Shown: positions 33,228-41,966, counted from the stretch's first letter. The stretch is DNA of 64,000 bases from Chlorobiota bacterium (GCA_022616535.1 JAKEEM010000021.1:1-64000), one strand, 5' to 3'. Notes: a model not told the origin generated them from the sequence alone. A program made the numbers and translations.

Positions 33228-33545
33228 TTGATTTAACTACCGCCGCTGATTGATTTTCAGCCTGGTTATTTATAATTGATATTTATAATTGATATTTATA
33301 ATTGATTAAGACAAACCAAACCTGGGATTATTTCAAAGGGAGCTGCTCAAATTCAGGAGCTGCTTCCCGATGCTGGTTTTTAAAAACCGCTGAAAATAGA
33401 ATGACAGCCGAATGCCGATAATTCATTTGTTATTATTATATTTGGGGCAAACCCGAGGATTGCGAAGTAAGGCACACAGCTGTAAAATTCTCTCATTTAC
33501 ACTGAGGAAATTCAGGAATTCCACGAAGAGTTAAGTTAAACATTA
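33228..33545. other. intergenic region with tandem repeat and coding remnants
   Basis: Three direct copies of the 13-mer TATTTATAATTGA lie at about 33266-33304. A GGGAGCTGCTCAAATTCAGGAGCTGCTTCCC inverted pair lies at about 33340-33370. Near the end, one frame reads 'LIYTEEIQEFHEELS' before a stop, which looks like the tail of a lost gene. Confidence 0.4.
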
Positions 33546-33568
33546 ATATTTAAAGGAGGATTAGCATA

Positions 33569-34963
33569 ATGAATACAAGTCAGTCTCAGAAAATCGACCA
33601 GGCAAAAATAGATGATTTTAAATCCAGTCTGCGAGGGCAGCTGATACAGCCAGGCGACGAAAAATACAATGATGCCCGCAAAGTATATAATGGCATGATA
33701 GACAAGCATCCGTTAATGATAGCATATTGTTCTGACGTAGGTGATGTTATCACTTCTGTAAATTTTGGGCGCAATAATAAGATATTAATTGCTGTTCGTG
33801 GCGGCGGTCATAATGGCGGCGGTCTTGGTATCTGTGACGACGGGCTTGTTATTGACCTGTCATTAATAAAATATACAAGAATTGATTTAAAAGAAAAAAC
33901 TGTAAGAGTGGGTGGAGGTTCTACATGGGGTGATGTTGACCATGCTACTCACGCATTTGGTTTAGCCGTACCTTGCGGAATTATTTCTACAACCGGCGTT
34001 GGTGGTTTAACATTAGGAGGTGGTATAGGATATTTAACCCGACAATGGGGCCTGGCAATCGATAATCTTCTTGAAGCCGATATTGTCCTCGCTGATGGCT
34101 CTTCAGTTACCGCGAATGCAAAAGAAAATTCAGACCTTTACTGGGCTATTCGCGGAGGCGGGGGTAACTTTGGCATAGTGACGTCCTTTGTTTTCAGGCT
34201 TCATCCGGTAAAAAATATAACAGGTGGACCAACTTTTTGGCCGCTCGACAAATCAAAAGAGGTTATGCGCTTCTACAGGGACTTTATAACTTCGGCGCCT
34301 ACTGAATTAAATGGTTTCTTTGCTTTTTTAAAAGTTCCACCTGTGCCGATATTTCCCGAAGAATTGCACCTGAAACCCGTATGCGCAATAGTTTGGAGTT
34401 ACTGCGGCTCACCTGAAAAAGCAGGTGAAGTATTCGCTCCCGTAAAAAACTTTAACCAGCCTCTCCTCTACGGCATTCAGCAAATGCCGCATACTGCATT
34501 GCAGAGTGCTTTTGATGCACTTTTACCCGCCGGTTTGCAATGGTATTGGCGCGCTGATTTTGTTAACGAGTTAAGCGATGAAGCTATTGACCAGCATATA
34601 AAGTTTGCTGAACCACCTACAGATCTTTCAACAATGCACCTGTACCCAATTGACGGAGCAGCAAGTAAAGTTAGCAATAGCGATACACCCTGGGCATACC
34701 GCAAATCTAAGTGGGCACAGGTAATTGTCGGAATCGATCCTGACCCGGCAAATGCAGAAAAGATTACTAAATGGACAAAAGATTATTTTGATGCGCTGCA
34801 CCCATATTCAGCGGGCGGAGCATACGTTAACTTCCTGATGGAAGAAGGCGATGACAGAGTAAAAACTTCTTATGGAGAAAATTATAAACGGCTTTCTCAA
34901 ATAAAAAAGAAATACGATCCTGATAACTTATTCATAGTGAATCAAAACATCAAACCTGCATGA
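33569..34963 (+). CDS. FAD-binding oxidoreductase, berberine-bridge-enzyme type
   Basis: A 464-residue flavoprotein of the VAO/PCMH fold. 'AVRGGGHNGGGLGICDDGLVIDLS' contains the His that usually binds the flavin 8-alpha carbon. 'VPCGIISTTGVGGLTLGGGIGYLTRQWGLAIDNLLEADIVLADG' is the FAD-pyrophosphate region. The C-terminal BBE domain ends 'YDPDNLFIVNQNI'. Relatives oxidise sugars or plant-type alkaloids; the substrate here is unknown. AAAGGAGG eight bases before the ATG is strong. It is the only clearly intact large enzyme of the decaying cluster. No signal peptide is seen. Confidence 0.9.
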   Translation: MNTSQSQKIDQAKIDDFKSSLRGQLIQPGDEKYNDARKVYNGMIDKHPLMIAYCSDVGDVITSVNFGRNNKILIAVRGGGHNGGGLGICDDGLVIDLSLIKYTRIDLKEKTVRVGGGSTWGDVDHATHAFGLAVPCGIISTTGVGGLTLGGGIGYLTRQWGLAIDNLLEADIVLADGSSVTANAKENSDLYWAIRGGGGNFGIVTSFVFRLHPVKNITGGPTFWPLDKSKEVMRFYRDFITSAPTELNGFFAFLKVPPVPIFPEELHLKPVCAIVWSYCGSPEKAGEVFAPVKNFNQPLLYGIQQMPHTALQSAFDALLPAGLQWYWRADFVNELSDEAIDQHIKFAEPPTDLSTMHLYPIDGAASKVSNSDTPWAYRKSKWAQVIVGIDPDPANAEKITKWTKDYFDALHPYSAGGAYVNFLMEEGDDRVKTSYGENYKRLSQIKKKYDPDNLFIVNQNIKPA

Positions 34964-35091
34964 TAGTTTATATATCTTTTCAAAACGGAAAATATATAGA
35001 GTGGTGCTGAGTGCAGGTTAACTGTATTGGAGATGAAAATCCAAATAAGAGTTAAATTCATGAATGCTCCTCTCACTGCTGTAATAAATAA

Positions 35092-35127
35092 AAGGGGCTA
35101 AGGCAACTGCCTTACCCCCTTATTTTA
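35092..35127. terminator. bidirectional terminator
   Basis: AAGGGGCTAAGGCA / TGCCTTACCCCCTT stem with one mismatch, then TATTTTAC on the plus strand and TTTATTTATT on the minus. It separates the FAD oxidase and the convergent lipoprotein gene. Confidence 0.8.
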
Positions 35128-35147
35128 CTTCCCCACATCTGAAATAA

Positions 35148-35621
35148 TTAATTTAATCTCTTTGCTAAATCAGTCCAGCTTAAGATATTTCTGAAGTTGC
35201 CTTCAAAATTCGGGTAAACTAAAACTATGTGGTTTGTGCAGCTTCTTGATGTGTCACAGCCGTAAGTTCCTAGAACAATCGGAATCTCATTGGAAATCTT
35301 CGGATAGCTTGACCATGTTGCAGCAATGTAATATCTTCCGGCAGGAATTCCAACCATATCATAAGAAGTTTCGTAAACAATCAGGTCCTGCCTTTTGGTA
35401 AGCTTCAAAGAATCGGTTCTGACCGGAACCCTGTTGAAGGGACTGGCGCTGTCTGCATTATAAATCGATACTGAATAATATCCGCCGACCAAATAAAGGT
35501 TTGTATCTACATGAGTAATCATTCCGGATAATTTATCGCCGGAACGGTTTAAATCCTGCGGAGTCTCGCATCCGAAAATCAGAATTAACGCAAGGATGAG
35601 CAAAAAACTTAAAAACTTCAT
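35148..35621 (-). CDS. small lipoprotein of unknown function
   Basis: A 157-residue protein with a type II signal peptide ending IFGC (Cys18). The mature part is beta-rich ('LYLVGGYYSVSIYNADSASPF', 'MVGIPAGRYYIAATWSSYP') and looks like an Ig-like or carboxypeptidase-regulatory-like domain. Two further Cys ('GCDTSRSC') may form a disulfide. AGGGGG precedes the ATG. Single-gene unit. No family is recognised with confidence. Confidence 0.7.
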   Translation of the reverse strand: MKFLSFLLILALILIFGCETPQDLNRSGDKLSGMITHVDTNLYLVGGYYSVSIYNADSASPFNRVPVRTDSLKLTKRQDLIVYETSYDMVGIPAGRYYIAATWSSYPKISNEIPIVLGTYGCDTSRSCTNHIVLVYPNFEGNFRNILSWTDLAKRLN

Positions 35622-35717
35622 AAAACCCCCTCGTATTTTTCGTTACCCAAAATTCACTAATTTTTGCATATAAGTCCATAACCTTAATAGTGATTTTCAG
35701 CTACTCATTGAAATATA

Positions 35718-36038
35718 CTACATTATGCCACGATTCTGTATATCTTCCATTTTTGAGTTCCGGGAACAATGAACGGGGGCAATTTCTTCAGAAAACCGCT
35801 TAAATTCCTGTTTACCCATATCTTGAAGTGCTTTTTCGAAATCATCCAGCTTTTCAAAAACGTATTCGTCAACAATATGAGCGGCAGAGTCCCCAATATA
35901 TCCAACGTAGACCCTATTGTTGGTTGAGAGCATAAAATTTGAGTTTCTCATTTTCTCCGCTCCCCACTGCTTGATTATATCAAGCGCCTGCTTTTGCCTG
36001 CCGAAAACAATATCAAGCGACCACTGACAAAGAAACAT
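35718..36038 (-). CDS. conserved hypothetical protein
   Basis: A 106-residue alpha/beta protein ('MFLCQWSLDIVFGRQKQALDIIKQWG', 'VYVGYIGDSAAHIVDEYVFEKLDDFEKAL') whose pattern recalls dimeric alpha-beta barrel (ABM-like) proteins. Function unknown. AAAGGAGAG precedes the ATG. It lies 34 bases after the alcohol dehydrogenase gene on the same strand and may be co-transcribed. Confidence 0.6.
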   Translation of the reverse strand: MFLCQWSLDIVFGRQKQALDIIKQWGAEKMRNSNFMLSTNNRVYVGYIGDSAAHIVDEYVFEKLDDFEKALQDMGKQEFKRFSEEIAPVHCSRNSKMEDIQNRGIM

Positions 36039-36072
36039 TTATTTCTCTCCTTTAATTTTATTTAGATATTAT

Positions 36073-37062
36073 TTAGATTATTTTTAAAACTGCAGCGCCT
36101 TTGACTTTTCCGTTTCTTAAATCATTAAGGGCTTTGTTAGCATCTTCAAGCGAGTATAATTGAATTTCTGTTTTAACAGGAACCCTTGGGGAAACTTCGA
36201 GCAGTTCCTCTCCGTCCTGGCGTGTTAAGTTGGCAACGGATTTAATTCGCCTTTCCTCCCAAAGTAATTTGTATGAAAATTCGGGAATATTGCTCATATG
36301 AATTCCTCCGCATACAACAACCCCTCCTTTTTCGGTTGACTTTAAAGCAATCGGAATTAATGAGCCGACAGGAGCGAAAATGATTGACGCATCAAGCTTC
36401 ACTGAAGGAAATTCTTCGGAGCTGCCCGTCCATACGGCACCGAGCTTCTTTGCAAAGTTCTGTGATTCAGTATCACCTTTACGAGTAAATGCGTACACTT
36501 CAATTCCGTTATGAACTGCAATTTGCGAAATTATATGCGCGGCAGCACCAAAGCCGTAGATTCCAAGTCTTTTGATATTACTCCCGCACATTTTGTACGA
36601 GCGGTAACCGATTAATCCGGCACATAGCAAAGGCGATGCTTCATATTCATTATAGCTACGTGGGATTTTAAAACAGTACCTTTGGCAAGCCACTGTGTAT
36701 TCAGCATAACCGCCGTCAAGAGTATAGCCGGTAAACTTTGCGTTATCGCAAAGGTTCTCCCTGCCTGATTTACAGTACTTACACTCGCCACACGTCCACC
36801 CGAGCCAGGGAACGCCAACTCTATCACCAATTTTAAAATTCTTAACATTTGCGCCAAGTTCAGAGACTTCACCGACAATTTCGTGTCCCATTACGAGCGG
36901 TAGCTTTGGTTCGCTAAGTTCGCCGTCATATATATGCAAATCTGTCCTGCAAACCCCGCAGGCATGGATTTTGATTAGGATTTGCTCAACGCTTGGCTTT
37001 GGCACAGCAATGTCCCTTAATTCAAGCGGCTTGCCGGGAGTAGTTAATATCATTGCTTTCAT
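36073..37062 (-). CDS. zinc-dependent alcohol dehydrogenase
   Basis: A 329-residue MDR-superfamily NAD(P)-dependent dehydrogenase. Catalytic zinc ligands are Cys37 ('HACGVCRTDLH') and the His in 'MGHEIVG'. The four-Cys structural zinc loop is 'CGECKYCKSGRENLC'. The Rossmann region 'LGIYGFGAAAHIISQIAVHNG' is slightly unusual (GxGxxA for GxGxxG). The AdhP/AdhA-like subgroup acts on primary alcohols, but substrate is not decidable. It is divergent from a small antitoxin-like gene. Confidence 0.9.
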   Translation of the reverse strand: MKAMILTTPGKPLELRDIAVPKPSVEQILIKIHACGVCRTDLHIYDGELSEPKLPLVMGHEIVGEVSELGANVKNFKIGDRVGVPWLGWTCGECKYCKSGRENLCDNAKFTGYTLDGGYAEYTVACQRYCFKIPRSYNEYEASPLLCAGLIGYRSYKMCGSNIKRLGIYGFGAAAHIISQIAVHNGIEVYAFTRKGDTESQNFAKKLGAVWTGSSEEFPSVKLDASIIFAPVGSLIPIALKSTEKGGVVVCGGIHMSNIPEFSYKLLWEERRIKSVANLTRQDGEELLEVSPRVPVKTEIQLYSLEDANKALNDLRNGKVKGAAVLKII

Positions 37063-37089
37063 GATATCTCAGAAATCATACAAATTCAA

Positions 37090-37120
37090 TTGAATGAATA
37101 AATATTAATAGCTATAATTG
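37090..37120 (+). promoter_or_regulatory. promoter of the antitoxin-like gene
   Basis: TTG (37090-37092), 20 bases, TATAATTG (37113-37120), seven of eight matches to TAnnTTTG. Confidence 0.55.
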
Positions 37121-37146
37121 AATCAAATATAATTAACATTAAATTT

Positions 37147-37362
37147 ATGAAAACTACAATTAAAATAGAGAGCGAAAAGCCGTTTGTAGTGCTTCCGCTG
37201 GAAGACTATGAGGAACTGATAGAAACGCTGGAAATTTTAAATGACAATCCTAATATTGCAGAAGAGTTAAGAAAAGAAAAAGAAGAGTTTCTCAAAGGTA
37301 ATTATACTTTTTATAATTCTGAAAAAACCAAGCCTCACAAAAATGGTGCGCGGACGAAATAA
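37147..37362 (+). CDS. orphan antitoxin-like protein
   Basis: A 71-residue protein resembling Phd/YefM-type or related antitoxins: 'PFVVLPLEDYEELIETLEILNDNPNIAEELRKEKEEFLKGNY'. The 'PLEDYEELIETLEIL' helix after a beta strand is characteristic. It has its own promoter. No toxin ORF follows: the next 320 bases contain no credible RelE/ParE or PIN gene. It may be an orphan after toxin loss or a stand-alone regulator. Confidence 0.65.
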   Translation: MKTTIKIESEKPFVVLPLEDYEELIETLEILNDNPNIAEELRKEKEEFLKGNYTFYNSEKTKPHKNGARTK

Positions 37363-37686
37363 TTCACAAACAGTTCATTATCCTTGTATTGAATATAGAA
37401 AACAGAGGTTTTCAACTGCTAAGACAACATAAGCACTGTTTAAAAGTATCTGCATGTGCTTTTGGGGAGTCGGCGGTTAGCCCATCCGTAGAAAAATCCA
37501 CCATTAAGCATTTCTGGTGTTACATTTTGAAGCAAATTTTGATAACTTATTTTATTCATTCAGTAATTTTATAAATTCATTATTGTCGCTTGTCGGAAGC
37601 TTGCAGGGCGAAATTTTCGCAAACAAATGTTTTGTACACCTTTCACTGGTGATATGCTTAATATCCGATTGAAATGTACTCGATTC
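37363..37686. other. gene-free stretch after the antitoxin
   Basis: About 320 bases. The 61-residue ORF at 37389 has no recognisable features. Nothing else is supported. Confidence 0.45.
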
Positions 37687-38133
37687 TCATTTATTAGTTT
37701 TTTGTGAACGGACATAAAATTTATTTTCACCTTTGAGTCCGGCAGTAATTTCGTTCATTAAATTTTCTTTATCATTTTTAATTTTTTCCACGAATTGCTT
37801 CGGGGCACCGGTTTTTAAGTCGTATTTTGCGCTCCATTTTACAATTTCAAGTAAAACAGGTACTAAATCAATCCCCTTATGAGTAAGTGAATATATTATT
37901 CTGGATTTTTTCTGCTTATCGGTTTCGCTTTTTATCAATCCTGCGCACTGGAGCGTTTCAAGCCTGTCTGCTAGTATATTTGTTGCAATTTTTTCATCAG
38001 AATTAAGAAATTCGCCATAAGTTCTTTTGCCCTCAAACATCAAATCTCTGATTATAAGCAGTGTCCACTTATCCCCAAAAATATCTAAAGCATAGCTGAT
38101 TGGGCAATCAGAACGTCTTTTTATCTTCTTCAT
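37687..38133 (-). CDS. HxlR family transcriptional regulator
   Basis: A 148-residue winged-helix regulator of the HxlR (DUF24) family: 'CPISYALDIFGDKWTLLIIRDLMFEGKRTYGEFLNSDEKIATNILADRLETLQCAGLI' and the wing 'SRIIYSLTHKGIDLVPVLLEIVKWS'. Cys9 is at the position used as a redox sensor in some members. It is divergent from a small membrane protein gene, and a palindrome lies between them. Confidence 0.92.
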   Translation of the reverse strand: MKKIKRRSDCPISYALDIFGDKWTLLIIRDLMFEGKRTYGEFLNSDEKIATNILADRLETLQCAGLIKSETDKQKKSRIIYSLTHKGIDLVPVLLEIVKWSAKYDLKTGAPKQFVEKIKNDKENLMNEITAGLKGENKFYVRSQKTNK

Positions 38134-38166
38134 TTTATCTTCTTTATAGGCAAATTTATATAATTA

Positions 38167-38183
38167 ACTTGCAAATTACAAGT
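38167..38183. promoter_or_regulatory. candidate HxlR operator
   Basis: ACTTG-CAAATTA-CAAGT, a 17-bp palindrome between the divergent regulator and membrane-protein genes, with half-site-like TGCAAGTAAT about 24 bases on. Placement fits regulation of both genes. Confidence 0.5.
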
Positions 38184-38246
38184 AAATGATTTATATTGCT
38201 TTCAAAATGCAAGTAATATTCTATAAACAAAATTTAAAATAAAAAT

Positions 38247-38654
38247 ATGAAACCATCTGTAAAATTCGCACTTTCTGTTCTGGCATACTTAATTCCAACA
38301 ATGATATTGGGAATGGTTTGGCATTTTATTTTCTTTAAGGAATTGTACGAGAGCTTTGGCATATATAACCGAATGGATCCTATAGTTCCCCTTGGCATGA
38401 CATCGATGCTTATTCAGGGAATCATTATTTCTTACCTGTATCCTTTTTACTCCCGTGAAAATAATACTGTAATGCAGGGTATAAAGTTCGGCCTTATTGT
38501 TGGACTGTTTCTCTACAGCGTCTCAACAATTGCAAACGCAGCTAAAATCAACGTTGCACCGATGCCGACTTGGTTTTTGATACAGCTTTTGTTTCACCTA
38601 ATACAATTTGTTGTAGCAGGCGCTTTGATAGGCTGGATACATGCAAAGAAATAA
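38247..38654 (+). CDS. small four-helix membrane protein (DUF1761-like)
   Basis: A 135-residue inner-membrane protein with four hydrophobic segments (about residues 8-30, 48-68, 78-98, 108-132). 'MILGMVWHFIFFKELYESFG' resembles the DUF1761 opening. Function unknown. The divergent HxlR gene suggests that it is the regulated target, perhaps under electrophile or redox stress. Confidence 0.72.
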   Translation: MKPSVKFALSVLAYLIPTMILGMVWHFIFFKELYESFGIYNRMDPIVPLGMTSMLIQGIIISYLYPFYSRENNTVMQGIKFGLIVGLFLYSVSTIANAAKINVAPMPTWFLIQLLFHLIQFVVAGALIGWIHAKK

Positions 38655-38677
38655 ATAAGGAAGTTAAGAAGCAATTA

Positions 38678-39223
38678 TTACTTATTAAAATCCACCGGAG
38701 TTTTTGTTTTATTCACCCAATCGCTTCGCAGTATGCAATACCCTGCGCAGTCGTAATGATTCCCGTTTTCATCGGGCCACGCCCGGCGGTAATGTGCTTC
38801 TTTCACAAAACCGCAATGTTCCAGAACTCTCCGCATTGTAATGTTATCAGCTCTTGTGTTTGCTTCAAATCGGTTCTTACTGGGATAGTTTGTAAACACA
38901 TATTCAGTAATCCATTTAACCGCCTGCTTGCCGATACCTTTTCCTCTCATTTGATTTGTTATTCTGACATCAAATAGAGGTGTTTCAGTGCTCCCCAGCT
39001 CATCACCTAAATCGAACAACCTTATAATGCCGATTTTACTACCATCAGCACAAATCCAGAAAGTCTTTATATCGGAACTTGAATAGTGTCCTTTTTTAAT
39101 TTGCTCGTCAATCTTTTCAGCAAGAATTTGGGGCGTGCTGTGAAATTCCCAGCGTTCTGATGTTAAAAATCTAACCAGCTTGTCTTTATCTTCAGGTTTA
39201 AATTCAGTAAAGCTAATCTGCAT
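38678..39223 (-). CDS. GNAT family N-acetyltransferase
   Basis: A 181-residue acetyl-CoA-dependent transferase. The CoA-binding motif is 'VRITNQMRGKGIGKQAVKWITEYVF' (R/QxxGxG/A), followed by 'NRFEANTRADNITMRRVLEHCGFVKEAHYRRAW'. It is close to RimJ/RimL-type enzymes. Its start overlaps the pyrD stop by 11 bases, so the two are translated from one message. Substrate unknown. Confidence 0.88.
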   Translation of the reverse strand: MQISFTEFKPEDKDKLVRFLTSERWEFHSTPQILAEKIDEQIKKGHYSSSDIKTFWICADGSKIGIIRLFDLGDELGSTETPLFDVRITNQMRGKGIGKQAVKWITEYVFTNYPSKNRFEANTRADNITMRRVLEHCGFVKEAHYRRAWPDENGNHYDCAGYCILRSDWVNKTKTPVDFNK

Positions 39224-40262
39224 CTGATTTTTGTTTGACCAAGCCCTTTTTAATTCTTTTAATAAGTCCCGGTCCTTCGTAAATAAGCCCGGTGTAAATC
39301 TGCACCAGCGATGCGCCCAAATCGAGCTTCTCCTTTACATCGCCGGCAGATGAAACCCCGCCGCAGGCAATTATGACAAGCTTATCACCTGCCTTCTGCT
39401 TGATATACTTAATTACAGAGTTAGCAATGGGTTCGAGCGGTTTTCCGCTAAGTCCCCCCTCTTCATATTTCCCTTCAGGCAGGGTTACTCGCGATATCGT
39501 TGTGTTTGTCGCTATAATTCCCGTAATATTATTATCGATTGAAACCCCCAGAACATCGTCAAGCTCAGCTTCCGTTAAATCGGGTGCAATTTTTAAATAT
39601 ATATCTTTCGCAGAAGATGAATATTTTTCATCAAGCTCCTTATTCAGCGCCTGCAATGATTTTAAAATCTCGTTAAGGTATTTCCTTTGCTGGAGCTGCC
39701 TTAGTCCTTCGGTATTTGGTGAACTCACATTAATTGTAAAATAATCCGCATGTTCAAAGCATTTTTCAAATGAAAATTTGTAATCCTGGTATGCATTATC
39801 AAGCTCTGTGCGTTTATTTTTGCCGATGTTGACGCCAACAATAAAATCTTCAGGAAGCTCGTCTTTTAATCTTGCGAGATTTTCCTCAAACTCATCTGCT
39901 CCGCAGTTGTTAAATCCAAGCCGGTTAATAATTCCACCAAATTCAGGCAGGCGGAACATTCTGGGCTTTTCGTTACCTTCCTGAGGCAATGGAGTAACAG
40001 TCCCAACTTCTGCAAAGCCGAAGCCAAGAGCGTTCCAGCTTTTCAGGGCAGTGCAGTTTTTATCCATTCCGGCGGCTAGTCCTATGCGATTTTTAAAAGT
40101 GAGCCTGCCGGCTTTTACTTTAAGCTTTTCACTTCCAAATTTAAAGAGCGTATTAAGTATACCCGGAAGTAGATTATTTGTAAGGAGATTTATTGTGAAA
40201 TTATGGATTTTTTCTGCGTCAAACTGGAAAAGTACCGGACGAATGATTTTTTCGTAAAGCAT
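39213..40262 (-). CDS. pyrD: quinone-dependent dihydroorotate dehydrogenase
   Basis: A membrane-associated class 2 enzyme that oxidises dihydroorotate to orotate for pyrimidine synthesis. 349 residues. An N-terminal extension of about 40 residues precedes the barrel and provides the quinone tunnel. 'NRIGLAAGMDKNCTALKSWNALGFGFAEVGTVTPLPQEGNEKPR' is the signature. 'NVSSPNTEGLRQLQ' contains the Ser base of class 2, and 'IACGGVSSAGDVKEKLDLGASLVQIYTGLIYEGPGL' binds FMN phosphate. Confidence 0.96.
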   Translation of the reverse strand: MLYEKIIRPVLFQFDAEKIHNFTINLLTNNLLPGILNTLFKFGSEKLKVKAGRLTFKNRIGLAAGMDKNCTALKSWNALGFGFAEVGTVTPLPQEGNEKPRMFRLPEFGGIINRLGFNNCGADEFEENLARLKDELPEDFIVGVNIGKNKRTELDNAYQDYKFSFEKCFEHADYFTINVSSPNTEGLRQLQQRKYLNEILKSLQALNKELDEKYSSSAKDIYLKIAPDLTEAELDDVLGVSIDNNITGIIATNTTISRVTLPEGKYEEGGLSGKPLEPIANSVIKYIKQKAGDKLVIIACGGVSSAGDVKEKLDLGASLVQIYTGLIYEGPGLIKRIKKGLVKQKSDAD

Positions 40263-40327
40263 TGATACAAAGATAATTTAAAAAATTATAAGTGGATAGT
40301 TAGGAATAAGATCCCGCATAATATGAA

Positions 40328-40358
40328 TTGAATGCACAAACTTTTTAAGATAACTTTG
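40328..40358 (+). promoter_or_regulatory. promoter of the cysteine desulfurase gene
   Basis: TTG (40328-40330), 20 bases, TAACTTTG (40351-40358). The GTG start codon is at 40364, only five bases after the -7 element, so the transcript would be leaderless. Confidence 0.65.
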
Positions 40359-40363
40359 AAGAA

Positions 40364-41536
40364 GTGAAAGACATTTATCTTGATAACGCTGCAACCACCC
40401 AGCTTGACGAGCGAGTACTTGCAGAAATGATGCTCCACTTCAAAGAGTATTACGGCAACCCATCCTCAGTTCATAAGGCAGGGAGGGATGCAAAAGTTCT
40501 TTTAGAGGAAGCGAGGGATATAATTGCCGCATTTATAGGTGCAAGACCTTCTGAACTGTATTTTACTTCGGGTGGAACAGAAGCAAATAATTTTGCAATT
40601 AAGGGAATGGCATTTCACCAGCTTGAATTTACACCTGACGGAGAAGAGAAAAGAAAATATCACATTGTTTCAACCGAAATAGAACATTCCGCCGTAATCG
40701 ACACCCTTGAATATCTGAAAAACAGGTTTGGATTTGAAATTACATATTTGAACACAAATAAGTTTGGCGAGATTGATTTGGATATGCTTAATGATTCGGT
40801 TACGGAGGATACTTTCCTTATTTGTGCGATGCACTCAAATAATGAACTTGGGGTGATTAACAATATAGCGCAGATATCACAAATTGCAAAACAAAAGGAT
40901 GTTCTTCTTCATACCGACTCCGTACAAAGCATTGGGAAAGTTCATTTTAACGTAAATGAATTATTCTGTGACACTGCAACACTTTCAGCTCACAAGATTT
41001 ACGGCCCCAAAGGAATCGGGGCATTATACATAAGAAAATACACACCCCTAGATAAATTTATTCACGGAGGAAAGCAGGAGCGCGATAGGCGCGGAGGAAC
41101 GGAAAATATAGCCGCTATAGCAGGATTTAAAAAAGCCGTCGAACTTTTGAAAAAAGAAATGAATTCCGATATAGATAAGTATAAGCTTTTAAAAAGAAAA
41201 TTGATTTACCTGCTCAAAGAGAACTTCGGGGAGAAAGTAATCATAAATTCGCTTGAGAAGGAAAACTCATTGCATAATATAGTGAACATTTCTTTTGACC
41301 GCAGCAAAGTAAAAATTGACCCTGACACACTGTTAATCAAGCTTGATTTAAAGGGAATAGCAATATCGTCAGGCTCAGCCTGCACATCGGGTTCCATTCA
41401 GCCCTCGCATGTTTTAAAGTCAATCGGCTATGATGACGCTACCGCTAAGTCCTCGCTTAGAATTTCATTTGGCAGGTTAAACAGTGAAAGCGATTTAGAT
41501 TATTTAATTGATGCAATGAAATCAATTATACAATAA
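40364..41536 (+). CDS. cysteine desulfurase (NifS/IscS family)
   Basis: A PLP enzyme that takes sulfur from cysteine for Fe-S clusters or tRNA thiolation. 390 residues starting with GTG ('VKDIYLDNAATTQLDERVL'). 'FTSGGTEANNFAIKG' and 'HTDSVQSIGKVHFNV' bind PLP; the Schiff-base lysine is in 'TLSAHKIYGPKG'. The catalytic Cys is in 'SSGSACTSGSIQPSHVLKSIG', which places it in the IscS-like group I. The insert 'EFTPDGEEKRKYH' is unusual. No isc or suf partners are near. Confidence 0.93.
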   Translation: MKDIYLDNAATTQLDERVLAEMMLHFKEYYGNPSSVHKAGRDAKVLLEEARDIIAAFIGARPSELYFTSGGTEANNFAIKGMAFHQLEFTPDGEEKRKYHIVSTEIEHSAVIDTLEYLKNRFGFEITYLNTNKFGEIDLDMLNDSVTEDTFLICAMHSNNELGVINNIAQISQIAKQKDVLLHTDSVQSIGKVHFNVNELFCDTATLSAHKIYGPKGIGALYIRKYTPLDKFIHGGKQERDRRGGTENIAAIAGFKKAVELLKKEMNSDIDKYKLLKRKLIYLLKENFGEKVIINSLEKENSLHNIVNISFDRSKVKIDPDTLLIKLDLKGIAISSGSACTSGSIQPSHVLKSIGYDDATAKSSLRISFGRLNSESDLDYLIDAMKSIIQ

Positions 41537-41545
41537 AACTCAAAT

Positions 41546-41576
41546 GGTGTCAGCATTACGCTGACACCAAAAAATT
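41546..41576. terminator. hairpin between convergent genes
   Basis: GGTGTCAGC-ATTAC-GCTGACACC, a perfect 9-bp stem. Tails are mixed A/T on both sides, so termination is likely but the T-tract is weak. Confidence 0.65.
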
Positions 41577-41966
41577 TTACTCTAATGAGAGGGCATTATC
41601 AAACGCCTGACGAAGTTCGTCGTTGGATTTGCTGACACTGACGGTCTCAATAATTTTAAGACTCCTGGAATCAATTAACGTTACAACTCCGGTTTTTGCC
41701 ACATCTTTAACCACTTCTGAAACTCCAAATTTCTGCAGCTCTTTTTGGGATTCTTTTGCCGTATTATCATTCGACAAGTTATTCATCACAAATACTATTT
41801 CCTTATCTTTATACTCAGGCATAAGCATCATTAATCTTTCTCCATGCGCTTTGCATACGGCACACCAGCTTGCTTCGTTAACTACTGCTATCACTTTTGC
41901 ATGCTGGGAATACACTACAGCACCGGTAAAAAAGAGGGCGATTATTAAAAATTTTAATGTTTTCAT
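41577..41966 (-). CDS. exported thioredoxin-like protein
   Basis: A 129-residue protein with a signal peptide (1-20, 'VVYS-QHA') and a thioredoxin-like fold with the redox motif W-C-A-V-C ('NEASWCAVCKAHGERLMML'). The Cys pair has two residues between, as in Trx. 'KTGVVTLIDSRSLKIIETV' holds the later strand; the cis-Pro position is not obvious ('KTGV'). Probably a periplasmic thiol-disulfide protein. Partner unknown. Confidence 0.78.
   Translation of the reverse strand: MKTLKFLIIALFFTGAVVYSQHAKVIAVVNEASWCAVCKAHGERLMMLMPEYKDKEIVFVMNNLSNDNTAKESQKELQKFGVSEVVKDVAKTGVVTLIDSRSLKIIETVSVSKSNDELRQAFDNALSLE

Noticed and set aside
37389-37574. Toxin gene partner of the antitoxin
   Set aside because: The 61-residue ORF has no RelE, ParE, HigB or PIN features.
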